Assembly: GCA_038501195.1 (NCBI GenBank) | Contig: JBBPUQ010000010.1 | Span: 3,532,001-3,596,000 of the forward strand | Direction of reading: 5' to 3' | Length of the DNA stretch: 64,000 nt | From: Nemania diffusa | Taxonomy: Eukaryota; Ascomycota; Sordariomycetes; Xylariales; Xylariaceae | Part shown: positions 34,927-46,060 of the stretch, one piece after another | Layout: each line of letters begins with the position of its first letter | Numbering within the stretch: the stretch's first letter is position 1 | Translations under genes and position numbers: made by a program | The notes under the pieces: model-generated | The model's input: only the letters and a program-made list of their open reading frames with translations | Databases searched by the model: none | What the model was told of the DNA's origin: nothing

Positions 34927-35585
34927 GTTCTCATACAATTTATTTATATCTTCTATAACCTTCTATGCCTATTGGTTGTATAACAAAGTATATCTTATTA
35001 TGCTTGTAGTTACTTATACCAACTAATCCGTATTTTCTAATGCGTATTCTTCGGAATAGGTGCTGAGGGTATTGGTAGTCTGTTATAAAACTCGACCGTG
35101 TGATAATTCCTATAATTTATAATTGCTACGAAACTTTCAGAAGGAACGTAGACCTAGACGAATCTAAAGCGGGGTGCCATTTACCTTGGTTATGCTTTAC
35201 CTCATATTCGACGACTGACGTGCGAATTGTAAGATCACCTGACGACTAAAGACACTGATCACCCTTGCATCGTTACTGAGACACGCTTCATAACCAGGTA
35301 GAGGTACTTGTGACGACAATGTGGTAGGCTAGATACGGGTATTAATTATGTACCTCAGCCAAGCACCCCTGACCTGTTAGCATTCATGAAGCTTTGCCGT
35401 ATTTGAGCGAAGCGCATCATAGAAAAATAATTCGATACTAAAGCTGGTAATACTGGCTTTATGTAGCTTCACTGAAAATTCTACAAGTATCAATATAAAG
35501 GTGCTCAGTATCTAAAGCGTGTTTTTAGAAATTCCAATAATCACTTTATTTTATTCTTGGTTCAACTGACAATTAACTGACGAAA

Positions 35586-35890
35586 ATGACTTTTCTTCAA
35601 AGCTTTGGCTGGCCGGGATTCCCACTTCCCGTTATCGCAATCCTTTGTTTGATATCTAGTTTCTATCTTTCGAGAAGGCTCTCAGATAAACTAGTATGTA
35701 TTATCCTCATTATCTTTTTAGACAAGACGTCGAGTTGATTATATGTGTAAAGGCTATCCAGGACTCATCGCATTCTGACAAGCATGAACTCATCGAACCA
35801 CTGGCCAACTTCAACTGGGCACAGACTGATCCAATAGCCTACCGTCCATTTCGTAACAAACAACATGTTGCTATGGGTTCGTTATATCTA
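35586..35890 (+). pseudogene. 5' fragment of a DUF3445 (heme-dependent N-demethylase-like) gene
   Basis: Exon 35586-35693 starts with ATG, encodes an N-terminal hydrophobic anchor (PVIAILCLISSFYL) and ends at a GTATGT donor. A 59-nt intron leads to an exon from 35753 encoding HELIEPLANFNWAQTDPIAYRPFRNKQHVAMG. The block F.W....P..YRPF....H..MG is the start of DUF3445, the heme-dependent oxidative N-demethylase-like family. A full protein would need some 250-300 more residues, but similarity stops at the MG (about 35876), a few bases before sequence belonging to a peptide transporter. The fragment is therefore truncated at a rearrangement breakpoint. Family assignment rests on this short block. 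Confidence 0.65.
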
Positions 35891-37262
35891 TGTCTACAGG
35901 GGGCCAATGCTCACAAATAAGTCCAAAGGTTACGACCTTGAAGGATGGCGAGCGTGTCGTCGTCGACCCTGACGCGACAGTGCAGCATGCCTTCGATGTT
36001 TATTATTGGTGCGTTGAGCCCCAGCCATCGCATAGCTGTATATGTCACTGCACGACTCAACTAATACCGTCACACAGGTGCGTCAACCTCGGGGCCCAGT
36101 CCAGAATCGTGGCAACCTTCATTGAGAAGGATGTCGGTTTCTGGGCCGCTTTTCTAATGGCACTTATTGCCATTGTTGTTGCTGCCGTGGTTTTGTTGAT
36201 CGGGAAGCGTCGAATTGGTATGTGCAACAAGTAATACCCTTTTTCTAACCGGGTATCAACTGCTTGTCGAGATCTAACTGATCTATTGTTTGTATGTAGT
36301 CTCCGCCGAAGCCGGGGTCACCACCCTCTGGCCAACTGTGCAAGTTCTCGGCATCGCGATTCGCCATGGCTTCAATTTGGACAGCGCAAGGCCGGATGCA
36401 ATCCGTTCCCGCGAGGGAAAGGAAGTCAGCTGGACTGATAATTTTATTGATGAGCTAAAGAAAACATTGGCCGCATGCACTGCCCTGTACGTTTTGCATA
36501 CTCGGATAAGATGTGAAACGAAAATCTTCTGAGATGCGGTCAACTAACATCAGATCAACAGTGCCCCCTTCGTAATATACTGGCTCTGCAACTCACAATT
36601 GAACACCAATACAATCTCCCAGGCAGCTGAGATGCAAACTCATGGAGTGCCCAACGACCTCCTACCGAGCTTGAATTCCCTCACCATCATACTGATCATC
36701 CCCTTTCTCACAAACTTTCTATATCCATTCCTCCAGCGCAAGGGGATAGGCATGGGTCCTCTCCAGCGCATTGTTATAGGGTTTCTTTTCGAGGCTGCCA
36801 GTATGGCATATGCGGCCGGTGTGCAGCATTGGATCTACATCAGCCCGTCATGTTATTCGCGCCCACGAGCTTGTCCCGCATCGATGAACGGATCTCTCCC
36901 TAACGAGATAAACATAGGTATCCAGGTGCCTGTGTACATCCTAGACGGGATTAGTGAGGCGCTTGCTAGCCCTGCTGGCTATGACTACGCATTCACGATG
37001 GCACCTAAGGGAATGAAGTCCATAGTGCAAGCATTGGTCAGTCTAACTTCGCAATCTCTGTTCACAAAACCAAAGACTACGTTATTGAATACTGACAACT
37101 CCATAGTTTGGCTTGACGGCTGCAGGCGGTTCTGTGATTGGCTTAGCGTTGGCTCCCATTGCTGTAGATCCTACTCTCTTATATTTATACGTGGGAGTGG
37201 CGAGCGCTATGTTCCTCGCAACCTTGGTCCTGGTTGCGCTATCGTGGAAATTTAGAATTTGA
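35890..37262 (+). pseudogene. 3' half of a PTR2/POT peptide transporter, missing its N-terminal half
   Basis: Exons 35890-36008, 36078-36217, 36300-36486, 36562-37036 and 37107-37262 join to 359 in-frame codons with introns of 69-82 nt and no stop. The content is the second half of a proton-coupled oligopeptide transporter: KVTTLKDGERVVVDPDATVQ, YYWCVNLGAQS, EKDVGFWAAF, the loop VSWTDNFIDELKKTLAAC, HGVPNDLLPSLNSLTIILIIP, and LDGISEALASPAGYDYAFTMAPKGMKS. About 250 N-terminal residues (helices 1-5 or so, including the ExxER region) are absent and replaced upstream by the DUF3445 fragment. Splice sites and frame are intact, so the break is recent or the half gene is still expressed as a chimera. 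It is probably not a working transporter. Confidence 0.85.
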
Positions 37263-37844
37263 GGGTTTAGAAACAGTACTGTACGAAGCGTTGGACGCGA
37301 TAGGAGCACGAATCGTTCTGACTGGAAACCATTGTAGATTAGCGGGTATATTGAGTATAACAGGCTGAAATTCGTATAGTCTAATCTAGTTATACTAAAC
37401 TCGTTCCTCTATAATCTGTCCCTCTTCTTCTAGTATTTCAATACAATTCGTCGCAATCCCATTTCCCATTACATTGCAAATCCGAGCGCCTCTCCTTCAT
37501 CATCAACAACCCGCCCCCGCTCTAGCAACAGCCGAAACATATAAATCCGCATGTCCTCTTTCCTCAATGCCTTCCGAGCTTATTTTAGCTTAAATTAAAA
37601 TTAATTAATTGCTGTTTCGACCTTGTGACTTGCAAGTGGGGTAACGGGGTTTCTATATACTGGATGCAAGCTTACTCTGTAATTAGATAACTAAACATGT
37701 AGGTGGTCCGTGCGCTAGGCAGGGTCCACTATATCGGGCGGGATAGCCATCCATCCTTGATACAACCCACATTTGCTACCACGACCTACAACTACGCGCG
37801 TCCGGACGCCATCGCTTTCTAAAAATCAACAAACCGAACATTAT
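37263..37844. other. intergenic; promoter region of the HNH gene
   Basis: No gene recognised. An in-frame non-ATG extension runs into this region but shows no conservation. Confidence 0.45.
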
Positions 37845-39260
37845 ATGATGCCATCCCCACGGCCTACAAATAGCCTCATTCGCGAATGTCTCGTACCTCC
37901 TCAACGCCAACGTAGCGGATCCCATCGTACCATCCTCTTCCGACATCCCGGTTATCCCGACACAGCCAACGCCTTGTTGTCCCTGAGCGCCGTCGACAAG
38001 CTCGGCATCGATTACGATGTAGCGTTGGCCGCCTGTGGCATTGTGGCGGGTAATCGTTGGCATCAAGCCTGGTTCGGTGTTCGGAATGAGGATGAGAATT
38101 TCCAACGCGTGAGCCGCCCCGAAGACGGTATTCTCCCGTGTCTGCCAGACGGCAGCCAGTATTACTTCTTTGTTGGCTCCGACGAAGAAGAAAAGTACGC
38201 CGTCGTGCCATCGTTCGAGCATTGGTTGTTCCCACACAATGATCTGCCTCTAGTCTGGCAAGGGCTCGTCAACGACCTCCCCGATCTGCCTCTCGACACC
38301 GACGCTCAGCAGGCCACCCGTGTGCGAGATCGCAGCTGTCGCATCACTGGTTTCTTCGAGGCCACAGAGGCTGCCCATCTCGTTCCCAGAGAAGCGGCAG
38401 CATGGTTCGAGACAAACAACATGGAGCGGTACTGCCGAGTTCCCAATCGCACAAACCCCATTGACGACGACGCAAACATGATGTTGATACGGAGAGACCT
38501 GCATTACATGTTCGACCGCCGGCGATTTGCTGTAGTCCCCAAGAGCCAGCACCCATGCCCCATCGTCCACGTCCTCATCCCCGGCGGCTTCGGTGAGCTG
38601 CAGGAGCTATATCATAACCGACCCCTACAGCCCTCCCCTACCTCGTCGGGTATTTGTTCCGAGTTCCTCTTTGCCCGTTTCGCCTGGGCTATCTTCAGTG
38701 ACGAGATTTATCGCTTTCTCAAACTCCGATCGCTCCTCTATTCTGTTCTGACCTTGAATATCAAAACAGGCAAGCGTGACATTAGAGAGCTGAAAGCCGA
38801 TGCCGTGCAACCCCATATCTTTCCTTCCACCACTCGCAATAGGAGCGTGAGTCCCCAGAAGCGGAAGAGAGGCACTCCCGAAGAGGCGGATGGCGACACA
38901 TCGGACGACGAATACGTCTCTGGAGATATTGGGAGTCAAGATGAGGATTCGCAGCCTACCTCTGAGTCTTCTCGTGGTCGTTCTAGATGGCGCTCCTTCT
39001 CCGACGCCAGCCCACCTCGGTCCCCCCCCTCTTGTGTCTCTTCATCTTTCTCGACTTTGGAGGGGAAATCACCGCACAGTCTACCAGATCTCACCCTACC
39101 TGGCAATGTGCCAGGACAGTGTAGTACAGAGGAGCACGGCGAGGCGAAAGACCAAGAACTGCCGCGTACTTCCATGGTTTCGACTCAAAGACCTCCTAGT
39201 TCTATCAACCTCTACGAGGATGGGCTGCGATCGCGAAAACGGAGACGGACGTCCTCTTGA
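37845..39260 (+). CDS. HNH-nuclease-domain protein
   Basis: Single exon, 471 aa from the ATG at 37845. The central HNH_2-type domain reads ATEAAHLVPREAAAWF (first His about residue 178), then DDDANMMLIRRDLHYMFDRRRFAVVPK (Asn about 210, His about 219), giving the H-N-H triad used by beta-beta-alpha metal nucleases. Such proteins form large families of unknown function in Pezizomycotina. The C-terminal 150 residues are acidic and Ser-rich with basic runs (KRKRG, RSRKRRR) that look like nuclear localisation signals. Whether it cuts DNA is not known. The frame is open upstream to a TTG but no ATG lies there. Confidence 0.85.
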   Translation: MMPSPRPTNSLIRECLVPPQRQRSGSHRTILFRHPGYPDTANALLSLSAVDKLGIDYDVALAACGIVAGNRWHQAWFGVRNEDENFQRVSRPEDGILPCLPDGSQYYFFVGSDEEEKYAVVPSFEHWLFPHNDLPLVWQGLVNDLPDLPLDTDAQQATRVRDRSCRITGFFEATEAAHLVPREAAAWFETNNMERYCRVPNRTNPIDDDANMMLIRRDLHYMFDRRRFAVVPKSQHPCPIVHVLIPGGFGELQELYHNRPLQPSPTSSGICSEFLFARFAWAIFSDEIYRFLKLRSLLYSVLTLNIKTGKRDIRELKADAVQPHIFPSTTRNRSVSPQKRKRGTPEEADGDTSDDEYVSGDIGSQDEDSQPTSESSRGRSRWRSFSDASPPRSPPSCVSSSFSTLEGKSPHSLPDLTLPGNVPGQCSTEEHGEAKDQELPRTSMVSTQRPPSSINLYEDGLRSRKRRRTSS

Positions 39261-40368
39261 AAATGGGTTTGAGCTGCTTTTAACCATGTTCAGCGATGAT
39301 ACCCCTATACCATTCAATGTTTCAAGTTATCCTCGAGGTAACATCCGCAATCGATGACATCCTCCCGTTCAAGGGTTTTGACAAATACTGCCACAGGAGA
39401 CATACCGGACTTGTGGGATGTTTGTTTCGCGGGGATCCATGACTGGTAGCCTATTGCTCCGCGGCTATTAAGGCATACCATAAACCCGATATTGAGTAAC
39501 ATATCGCAGGTATGGTTGCGAATCTGTATAGATTACTATGTCCCACACGATAACTATGCTATTCTAGCAAGCTCTATGTTTCCACAAGCTATAGGGCCTA
39601 TCTAGTCTATGTGACGAGCTATAGGGTACAAGGTTAACGGCTTGCTTGTTGCAGCTAAATCTGACAATTTCTACCAATCGGTCAGAATATTGGCAGAGCT
39701 AGCAACGGGTGCAATCAGCCTTTGCGGCTGCCACTTTATCAGCTGAGGACTTAGGTTGAGTACCTTCGACATCTATCACTATATATGCTTCCGCATGAGT
39801 AGATGTGTAGCGTGTATAGAGTTGCTGTATGATCTGCACGAATAGTGATCGGAGAATAAGCTGCTCCTTGTGATTTCTATACTTCCTGATCTTGATACCC
39901 AATATCTATGCCATATCACAAGAAGTCTATCCTTGCCGCAATTCTTGCCTTTCAAATGGTCTACAAACTATGATGACATCCCATGAAGTAGCATATTATA
40001 AAGCTTTATAATATATAATATATATATATATTTAATATAAATTATTAAAATGATTATAAAATATATAAAAAAATATTGAAAGATTTTTTTTTTTTTTTTA
40101 AATGTGTTAAATTTAAACGTCGTTGATATAAACTTACAGCTTATATTTAGAAAGCTTATATAAATTATGGAAACAGTATAATTAGTAATAATTAATTTAT
40201 ACACCTACCAGAAAAAGCTTGTCAAATTTTACTACAAATAATAGCTGGTCACCAATAGAACAGCAGAGCACATGCACCAAATCTGACATTTCCAACCCTG
40301 AGCTAGAGTGCCAAGAAATACCTGACTAGGTACGTCTTACTGAACAGCAACTACGTACAGGGATAAAT
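39261..40368. other. intergenic, A+T-rich patch near 40.0-40.2 kb
   Basis: No supportable gene. About 40000-40200 is A+T-rich with a poly-T run, perhaps a small RIP-mutated fragment. Confidence 0.45.
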
Positions 40369-41226
40369 CTACAATTTGCAGCTATTCAAAAAGTCCAAGA
40401 ACACCGTCAGAAAACCCTGCGGGTTGTCGTAGAAGGGTGCATGTCCTTCGTCCTTGAGCCTGACACATTCACCACGCCATAGTCGAGGCGCTCCTTTGCA
40501 GACAGAGTCACAGTAGTCCAGGTCCAAGAATGGCTCAGCTCCACCGTTGACGACGGCTATCGATCCTTTGAAATCATGCACAATCTTGACCTGATCACTG
40601 CATAGGCCTTCCATGAATTTGCCACCCATAGTCCTCCCGGCTATGCGGTCCGTACGCAAGACATCTGCGACAAGCCAGTCTGGCGTCGGTGCGGCGTTGG
40701 TGAAACCGCTCGCGACCTTGATGAGATCCTCCCTGGAAGCCTCGGGGTTGAACAAGGCTGACAAATCGGCGTCTTTCTGGAAACCAGTGATTTGCTGCTT
40801 CGGCACTGGTGGCGTTCCGGTGATCAGGATACCAGCGATCTTAAGGTCGATGGGCTTTTTGGTATCTGCGAGCACCGAGACAAACTCCAGCGCGACATGC
40901 CCACCGAGGCTCCAGCCCACCAATATAACTTGCGTGACGTTGTAATGCCGGAGGACTTCCAGGGCCGCTTCTGCATAGGCGTATTGGTAGTAGGATCTGT
41001 TGGGGTCAGGAGCGTTGGAAGAGCGGCTGTGGCCGGGATAATCGAAGACTATGAGTTTGTAATTGTCTTTGAGCTCGGGCGAGCTCATGAGCGGCTCGAA
41101 GATACGTGAGCTAACTGCATTGCCGTGTAGGAACAGGATAGCTGGGTTCGAGTTGGAAGATGCCTGAGGGTCACTGGAGGCAGTCCAGAGCGTACCGAAC
41201 TCGGTCTCGATCTTTTGCTCTTGCAT
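40369..41226 (-). CDS. alpha/beta hydrolase
   Basis: Single exon, 285 aa from the ATG at 41226. The oxyanion segment LFLHGNAVSS lies at about 31-40, the nucleophile elbow GWSLGGH at 104-110 (Ser106), and the C-terminal catalytic His in DEGHAPFYDNP (about 262). FDYPGHSRSS is the usual loop after strand 4. The catalytic acid is probably in NGGAEPFLDLDY. The frame continues upstream to another ATG at 41334, but those 36 residues precede the first strand and are not needed by the fold, so I take the shorter form. The substrate is unknown; the enzyme could be an esterase, lactonase or epoxide-hydrolase-like. It is probably cytosolic. Confidence 0.9.
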   Translation of the reverse strand: MQEQKIETEFGTLWTASSDPQASSNSNPAILFLHGNAVSSRIFEPLMSSPELKDNYKLIVFDYPGHSRSSNAPDPNRSYYQYAYAEAALEVLRHYNVTQVILVGWSLGGHVALEFVSVLADTKKPIDLKIAGILITGTPPVPKQQITGFQKDADLSALFNPEASREDLIKVASGFTNAAPTPDWLVADVLRTDRIAGRTMGGKFMEGLCSDQVKIVHDFKGSIAVVNGGAEPFLDLDYCDSVCKGAPRLWRGECVRLKDEGHAPFYDNPQGFLTVFLDFLNSCKL

Positions 41227-42915
41227 GGTGGGCGGCGTGCAGACGGGAACAGAGGAGAAATAGGTAAGGATGGAGTTGAGAGACAGAAACGACGCCAAGT
41301 GCGTTCTGTTAAAAAGGGGGCTTTGATATTGCACTCACCGGTGTTTCCGACCCCTCGCATCGGTGTTTCCTCGGTACCTACTATCCCTTTGGGCGCCCAC
41401 CCGGCTTAAAAGTGCACATGTGAGGTAGCAGGGCTGAGCTTTATTTGCATACACCCAACAAAACTATTATCTGAGCATGATTATATACTCTTATTGGGTA
41501 TATATAAATAAGTTCGGCCCTGCTACCCCACCTTTAAGTCGCTGTGCCCAGTGGGCGCTCAAAGGGATATGTACCTACCTAGCCTAGGGGGCTGCCTTGC
41601 CTCCAAGGTTGTGGCAAAAACAAGCCAACAGGCCAAAAGGAAATGGAGGACTGTAGCAGTACAGAAGCCAGCGAAAACTATAGTAGTCTCCTTACCCACC
41701 CCCCAACCTTCCTTATTACACCTTCGCACCTACCTCAAGTGCCGGTAGTTAGAGTATTGGCTAGTGCTTGGTTTTACGCTAGAACCCATTCAGGTTAGGT
41801 AGTCAGATCTCTTAATTTTCTCTCCCAGATCCCGCTCAGACGGTAGCCCGTCGGATTGGTTGACTCTAGCGCACAGCCCCGCACTGCGGACTCCAGGATC
41901 TCTTGGCTTCCGTGTCTCGCAGCATGCAGCCTTATTGGGTATCTAACCGGGTGGACCCACCACTCGGTCAGCTGCGAGTTGGCACCCAGGTAAAGTACAC
42001 GTAGGCTCGCGAGGGAGGGTCGCTTCCAGGTTGGCTGCCGTCATCCTACTAACGACTACAACCCTGTGCCACATAGCTACCTTGCCTGCCCAATCCTTCA
42101 GTTTCACGCGCATAGATCAGGCTGCGCCAGAGGAAGCAGCCTTGATCCGTATCAGTATCGCCGATGTGATGGTCCAACCAACCACATAACTAGCGACGTC
42201 CAGATCACTGCGTCGTCAGACTGACCTGACCACAGCATGAGCCTAGCAGGGTAGAACTTAGCTGATAGGTATAGTATGATTCCTGCAGGGTACTAATGCC
42301 ACTAGTCTGCTTGGGGTAAGACGTACTGTGTAACGTCAATAAATCTCCGGTCCAACGCGAGCGGGTCGAAGAAGTCACTCAAACAACCACACTCGCGGAT
42401 AGCCACGTCTCGCGCGCAACCTACCCCGTTCACATGTTATACATAGTATCGGTCGGTCTTGCAGGTCTTGGCGTGGGGTTGCTTGGGCCCGCTTAGTAAA
42501 TCTGCCCAGGGTACAATTATAGGCATCTCTATCCGGATACAAGGGCACGGCATTGAAGGCGTAGTTCCACAGGTAGGAAAGCTCACGCCGGAAGTACTAG
42601 GCACCCTAGCCAACCTGCAATACTTGCGTTGAGACAAGGTGCGGTAACAACTGGTAAAGAATGCAACAATGCGCATGGAAGAGCTTGCCCGGCCGCTAGG
42701 TTCCATATTGTTTGTTCAAGAATACGTATCGCTGAAGGCCTGCCCCTGGAAATGGACAGTGGCAAACGTACAGAATTACCCTCTCTAGATGTTCTCAACA
42801 CTGGTGTGTAAGCATTGTGACAGCTTCGCCAAAATTCTCTATAATACATTGCCAGCCTACATATAGCCCAATCAAGTTACGACCCTGACGCTACCTATTA
42901 ATCAAGAGCAATATC
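41227..42915. other. intergenic region containing a MITE
   Basis: The hydrolase 5' flank and the receptor 3' flank. Apart from the MITE at 41382-41570 nothing is recognised. Confidence 0.5.
41382..41570. mobile_element. MITE-like element with terminal inverted repeats and 8-bp target duplication
   Basis: The left end TATCCCTTTGGGCGCCCAC and the right end (reverse complement TATCCCTTTGAGCGCCCAC) form inverted repeats that continue inward for about 80 bp (GGTAGCAGGGC..GA.CTTATTT.). GTACCTAC occurs directly outside both ends (41374-41381 and 41571-41578), an 8-bp target-site duplication typical of hAT-type elements. It is about 190 bp with no coding capacity, hence non-autonomous. One extra T at the right end makes the exact boundary uncertain by a base. 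Confidence 0.82.
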
Positions 42916-44274
42916 CTACATTACTTCGTGTTGTCTCTGGTGGTCCCCGTGCCTGTTCATATTCGACATCTCCCATTCCGATCCGTGTAGATTCACTTGA
43001 CTAGATGTCGGAGCTGGTTCGCTAATCCGACTCCACGGATGCCACGTCCCATCACCCCCCTGACTTGTCCTAGAAGGAACACTACTTCCTTTTGAGACCT
43101 TTCCGTTGTCTTCTCCCGTTACCGTAGACTTGGATCTACTCGAAAGAAAGCGTGACCGTAGGGAACGGAAGAGGCTGCCCGGGCCGTATTTAGAGCGCAG
43201 AAGTGGCCCAAAAGTCAACATCGAATTGGCTATTATGAAGACCGGTAGTTCGATCAGAGCCGTGAGTATGTTGTATATGAACGGAACTGAGACAATTAGT
43301 ATCCTGTTCCCAATATCTTGTGCCATTTGTCTCGAACCTTCAAAGAAACTGTTCCCGGTTTCGGGTTTCTTGGAATATTCCACCGCAAAATGCAGTCGAA
43401 GAAAGGTTACTACGACGGTGCTAGAGCCAGAATAAGCGTCCGGAATCTCGGTCCAAGTCTGGTCTGAAACTTACATGCTACCAAGACTCAGAATGACCGA
43501 CAACAAAAGTTTCCGGTTGGTATTCATTTGAAGGTTGCGGATTGTCAGGATCGGGAGAGCCAAAGCCACGACATCCAATGCCGCATTTCCAGCACAGAAG
43601 CTGATGAGCAGTGTCGAAACATTGGCGGTGTATGGAGTCAGGGGGTTCCACTGCTCAGGCACAGGGTATTTGTCGAAAATGTTCACCTGCAATGGATTAG
43701 CCAGTGAAAATGAATCCATGAGCATCTTGCACTGACCAGGATGATGCTTAAAGCTAAGAGGGATGTGATCGCAATAAGGATGTTGGCAGCTAGTAAAAAG
43801 GGCTTCGATATAAATATGCGGCTGTAGTACAGAAGCAAAGAGATTTTAACGAGTGCCAGCCCTGCTATCTGGAAGTTTTCTAAAGCGAGGTTGGCCTGTA
43901 TCATCACCATGAGCTAACGAACCAGCAACTACCAAGACATGTGCCAAAGGGTGGAGGGTGCTCACTTTCAAGGCAAAAACCGTTGCCTCAAAGCTGGGCT
44001 CGTAGGACGGTTCTCCCACTCCTGTAGTACACGCAACATAATCCGTCAATATGGCGATTCCAGTAGAGAAGAACTGATCAGAAGCTTAGCAAGTTCGGTC
44101 CACGGATTGGATTGGGAGTAGCCGTACCAAAGCCACAAGAATGCAATATGTGTCAGGCCCCAGAGGTATCTTTTGAGAGAGCCGGACATAGACTCGCAGG
44201 CCGACAGCAACTATGGCTAGAACGCCTAGTATTACTGTCACCGAGACGGCGACCGTTGCAGCTTGATTCAGCAT
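42916..44274 (-). CDS. Pth11-like rhodopsin-domain integral membrane protein (second copy)
   Basis: Exons (minus) 44274-44128, 44073-43966, 43895-43737, 43686-43475 and 43420-42916 join to 1131 nt (376 aa); introns are 54, 70, 50 and 54 nt. The helices read AVSVTVILGVLAIVAVGLRVYVRL (TM1), a second after exon 2, ALVKISLLLYYSRIF (TM3 block of the family), ILIAITSLLALSIIL, ALDVVALALPILTI, and a last one after STVVVTFLRLHF. The tail of over 80 residues is Ser/Arg-rich and cytoplasmic. It is more divergent from family consensus than the first copy at 407-1889 (the usual WDD and YWW blocks are weak), so sub-family placement is uncertain. The ligand is unknown. It is the nearest intact gene on the left of the candidate peptide cluster, but nothing shows it belongs to it. 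Confidence 0.85.
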
Positions 44275-46060
44275 GGCCGTCTGTTGCTCTTTGAGGGCCT
44301 TATACTAAACACCTTGGAAACATGACGTTTAGCAAAATCGGGAATTTGAGGTTCGCTGAAATACTTGGCAGAATAAGACGGGAGTCAAGCGATTGTTCCA
44401 TTGTGGCCATTCACCTCTTCAAATGCATCAATGCGGGTTTCGTCGAGACAGGGGCAGTTTCCGAATCCGAAAGACGGGGGCGGATAAGATGTGTATAAGG
44501 AACGACGGGGATCCTTCTTGGGAGAGCCCATGCTGACAGCCACAACAGCGTGGCGTCTGGTCCCCCATTTCGGATCCTACGTCCGCAAAGAAACCGAGAA
44601 GTTGGCCGCAAGAGATCCATCTGGGTTCGTACTGGTCGATTAAGGAGGGCGGGTGCGATTAGAATAGTAAGTGCCGTACATTCGGTATCCTTGGCATGTA
44701 AGAATAGTAATTAAGGTAAGTACCGTACATTGAATATCGTTGGCATGACTCGCGTTGCCACCCAACTTGGTCTGTATGGATAACAAGGAGGGGGGAGACC
44801 GTAGGAGCGTAGCTGCATACCGACGTTGGATTGTCGGCGTCCGGGGAATAGATATTGGGCCAGGCGATTGGGAGGAAGACATGACGAGTGGTGCGTTAAT
44901 TCTTTCGGTCTCAATTTCGCCAGGCCGTCGATGCATGTGCACGTAGCCTAGCGGGCTTTATTCGGTGCCGCGTAACCACTACCTACCCTTGGGGTGTTAT
45001 TGGCGAGTTGGGTCACATTTGTAAGCCCTTGGGCGTCGTTCTGCTTTGTTTCGCTTGCAGTCGGTGTGGCATCCGTGTGACACGAGAACAAGGCTCGCCG
45101 ACGCCCAGTACTCGTTCCCCAACCTATGAGAATGAAGCTCAAGGAGCCTCTATAAAGTGAGTGTACCCTGCCGCCGGCAAGTCTTAGGTAGTCAAAATGA
45201 AAAGGCGGAGGCTCCCCAGGACTACACCAAGACACGCACTGCAACGCTGACACGCAGCCTCCAAGTTCCGTGCCCACGGCACCGGCTGCCGCTTGGATCT
45301 TGATCAAAAGCTTGAATTCATTCCCTGTGCCCCTGAAGTTGCCGTACACCGTGTGCTCGGAACGTGGTCACAAACAGGCACCCTGAAATAGCACCTAGTG
45401 ACTAGGTAAATAGCTCACATCGTAGGCTATTAATTAGCTTACGCAAGAGATCATTGTTTGAAAACTAGTTTTTACATCGTTCAAGACAGTCGTTCAGATC
45501 CGTAGCATTGGGACTTCAAGCATACGAGTAACGATATAAACTATTACGGAAGCGTTCTTTAACGTGATTCTCAGTCGTCAGCTTCTCACTTATCCCCTTG
45601 GCTGCGGATTCAGCATCAGTACGTAGCTACAGCGTTATATCAGGTAAAGCAAATCGAGCGAGCTATCTGATTGGATGCCAAAAATACGCTTACTTGGTAT
45701 AACGTTGTAGCTACGTACTGATGCTGAATCCGCAGCCAAGGGGATAGCATGCATTTTCAAGTAATCTTCAGGCAACATTGTAAGGCTTAGTAACACAGAG
45801 TGAGAGGAGCAGTAGATTTGAACTATAGGTCTGGTTGGAGAGACTGCAAAGCCTGAGGAACATCAACTCGGGGGATTCCTCTAGACCCTATGTGATTCTG
45901 TATTTAAACTACTCTCACGCGCGGCGGAACCTACGCCAAGAGATGAGGTACTCTAGGGTCCCAACCAACAAACACGCAAACCAAATGAGTGAACCTGCGA
46001 CCCAAACGTGCGATCTAAGCCCTGCTGACACTATGATGCAGTGACTTCCAAGGGTCTCCC
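44275..46060. other. intergenic region with a MITE
   Basis: Open frames on the minus strand at 44640-45349 show no family features and use non-ATG starts. The MITE at 45591-45746 lies here. A repeated GTAAGTGCCGTACATT-like phrase occurs at about 44668 and 44714. Confidence 0.45.
45591..45746. mobile_element. 156-bp MITE with near-perfect 49-bp inverted repeats
   Basis: The arm 45591-45639 (starting TATCCCCTTGGCTGCGGATT) and the arm 45698-45746 are reverse complements over 49 bp with one difference (ACAGCG versus ACAACG). The loop between is 58 bp. The outermost TA on each side would fit a TA target duplication of the Tc1/mariner-pogo type. The near identity of the arms implies recent insertion or a constrained hairpin. 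It lies about 300 bp from the 3' end of the precursor-peptide gene. Confidence 0.85.

Larger units (their letters stand above)
33421..35585. other. gene-free region with microsatellite and repeat copy
   Basis: The start should be the amidase promoter. It contains the 12-bp satellite at 34561-34647 and dispersed repeat copy B at 34740-34926. No gene is recognised. Confidence 0.5.

Noticed and set aside
44640..45349. Minus frames as extra cluster genes
   Set aside because: Starts are non-ATG, no motifs are visible and no splice joining works.
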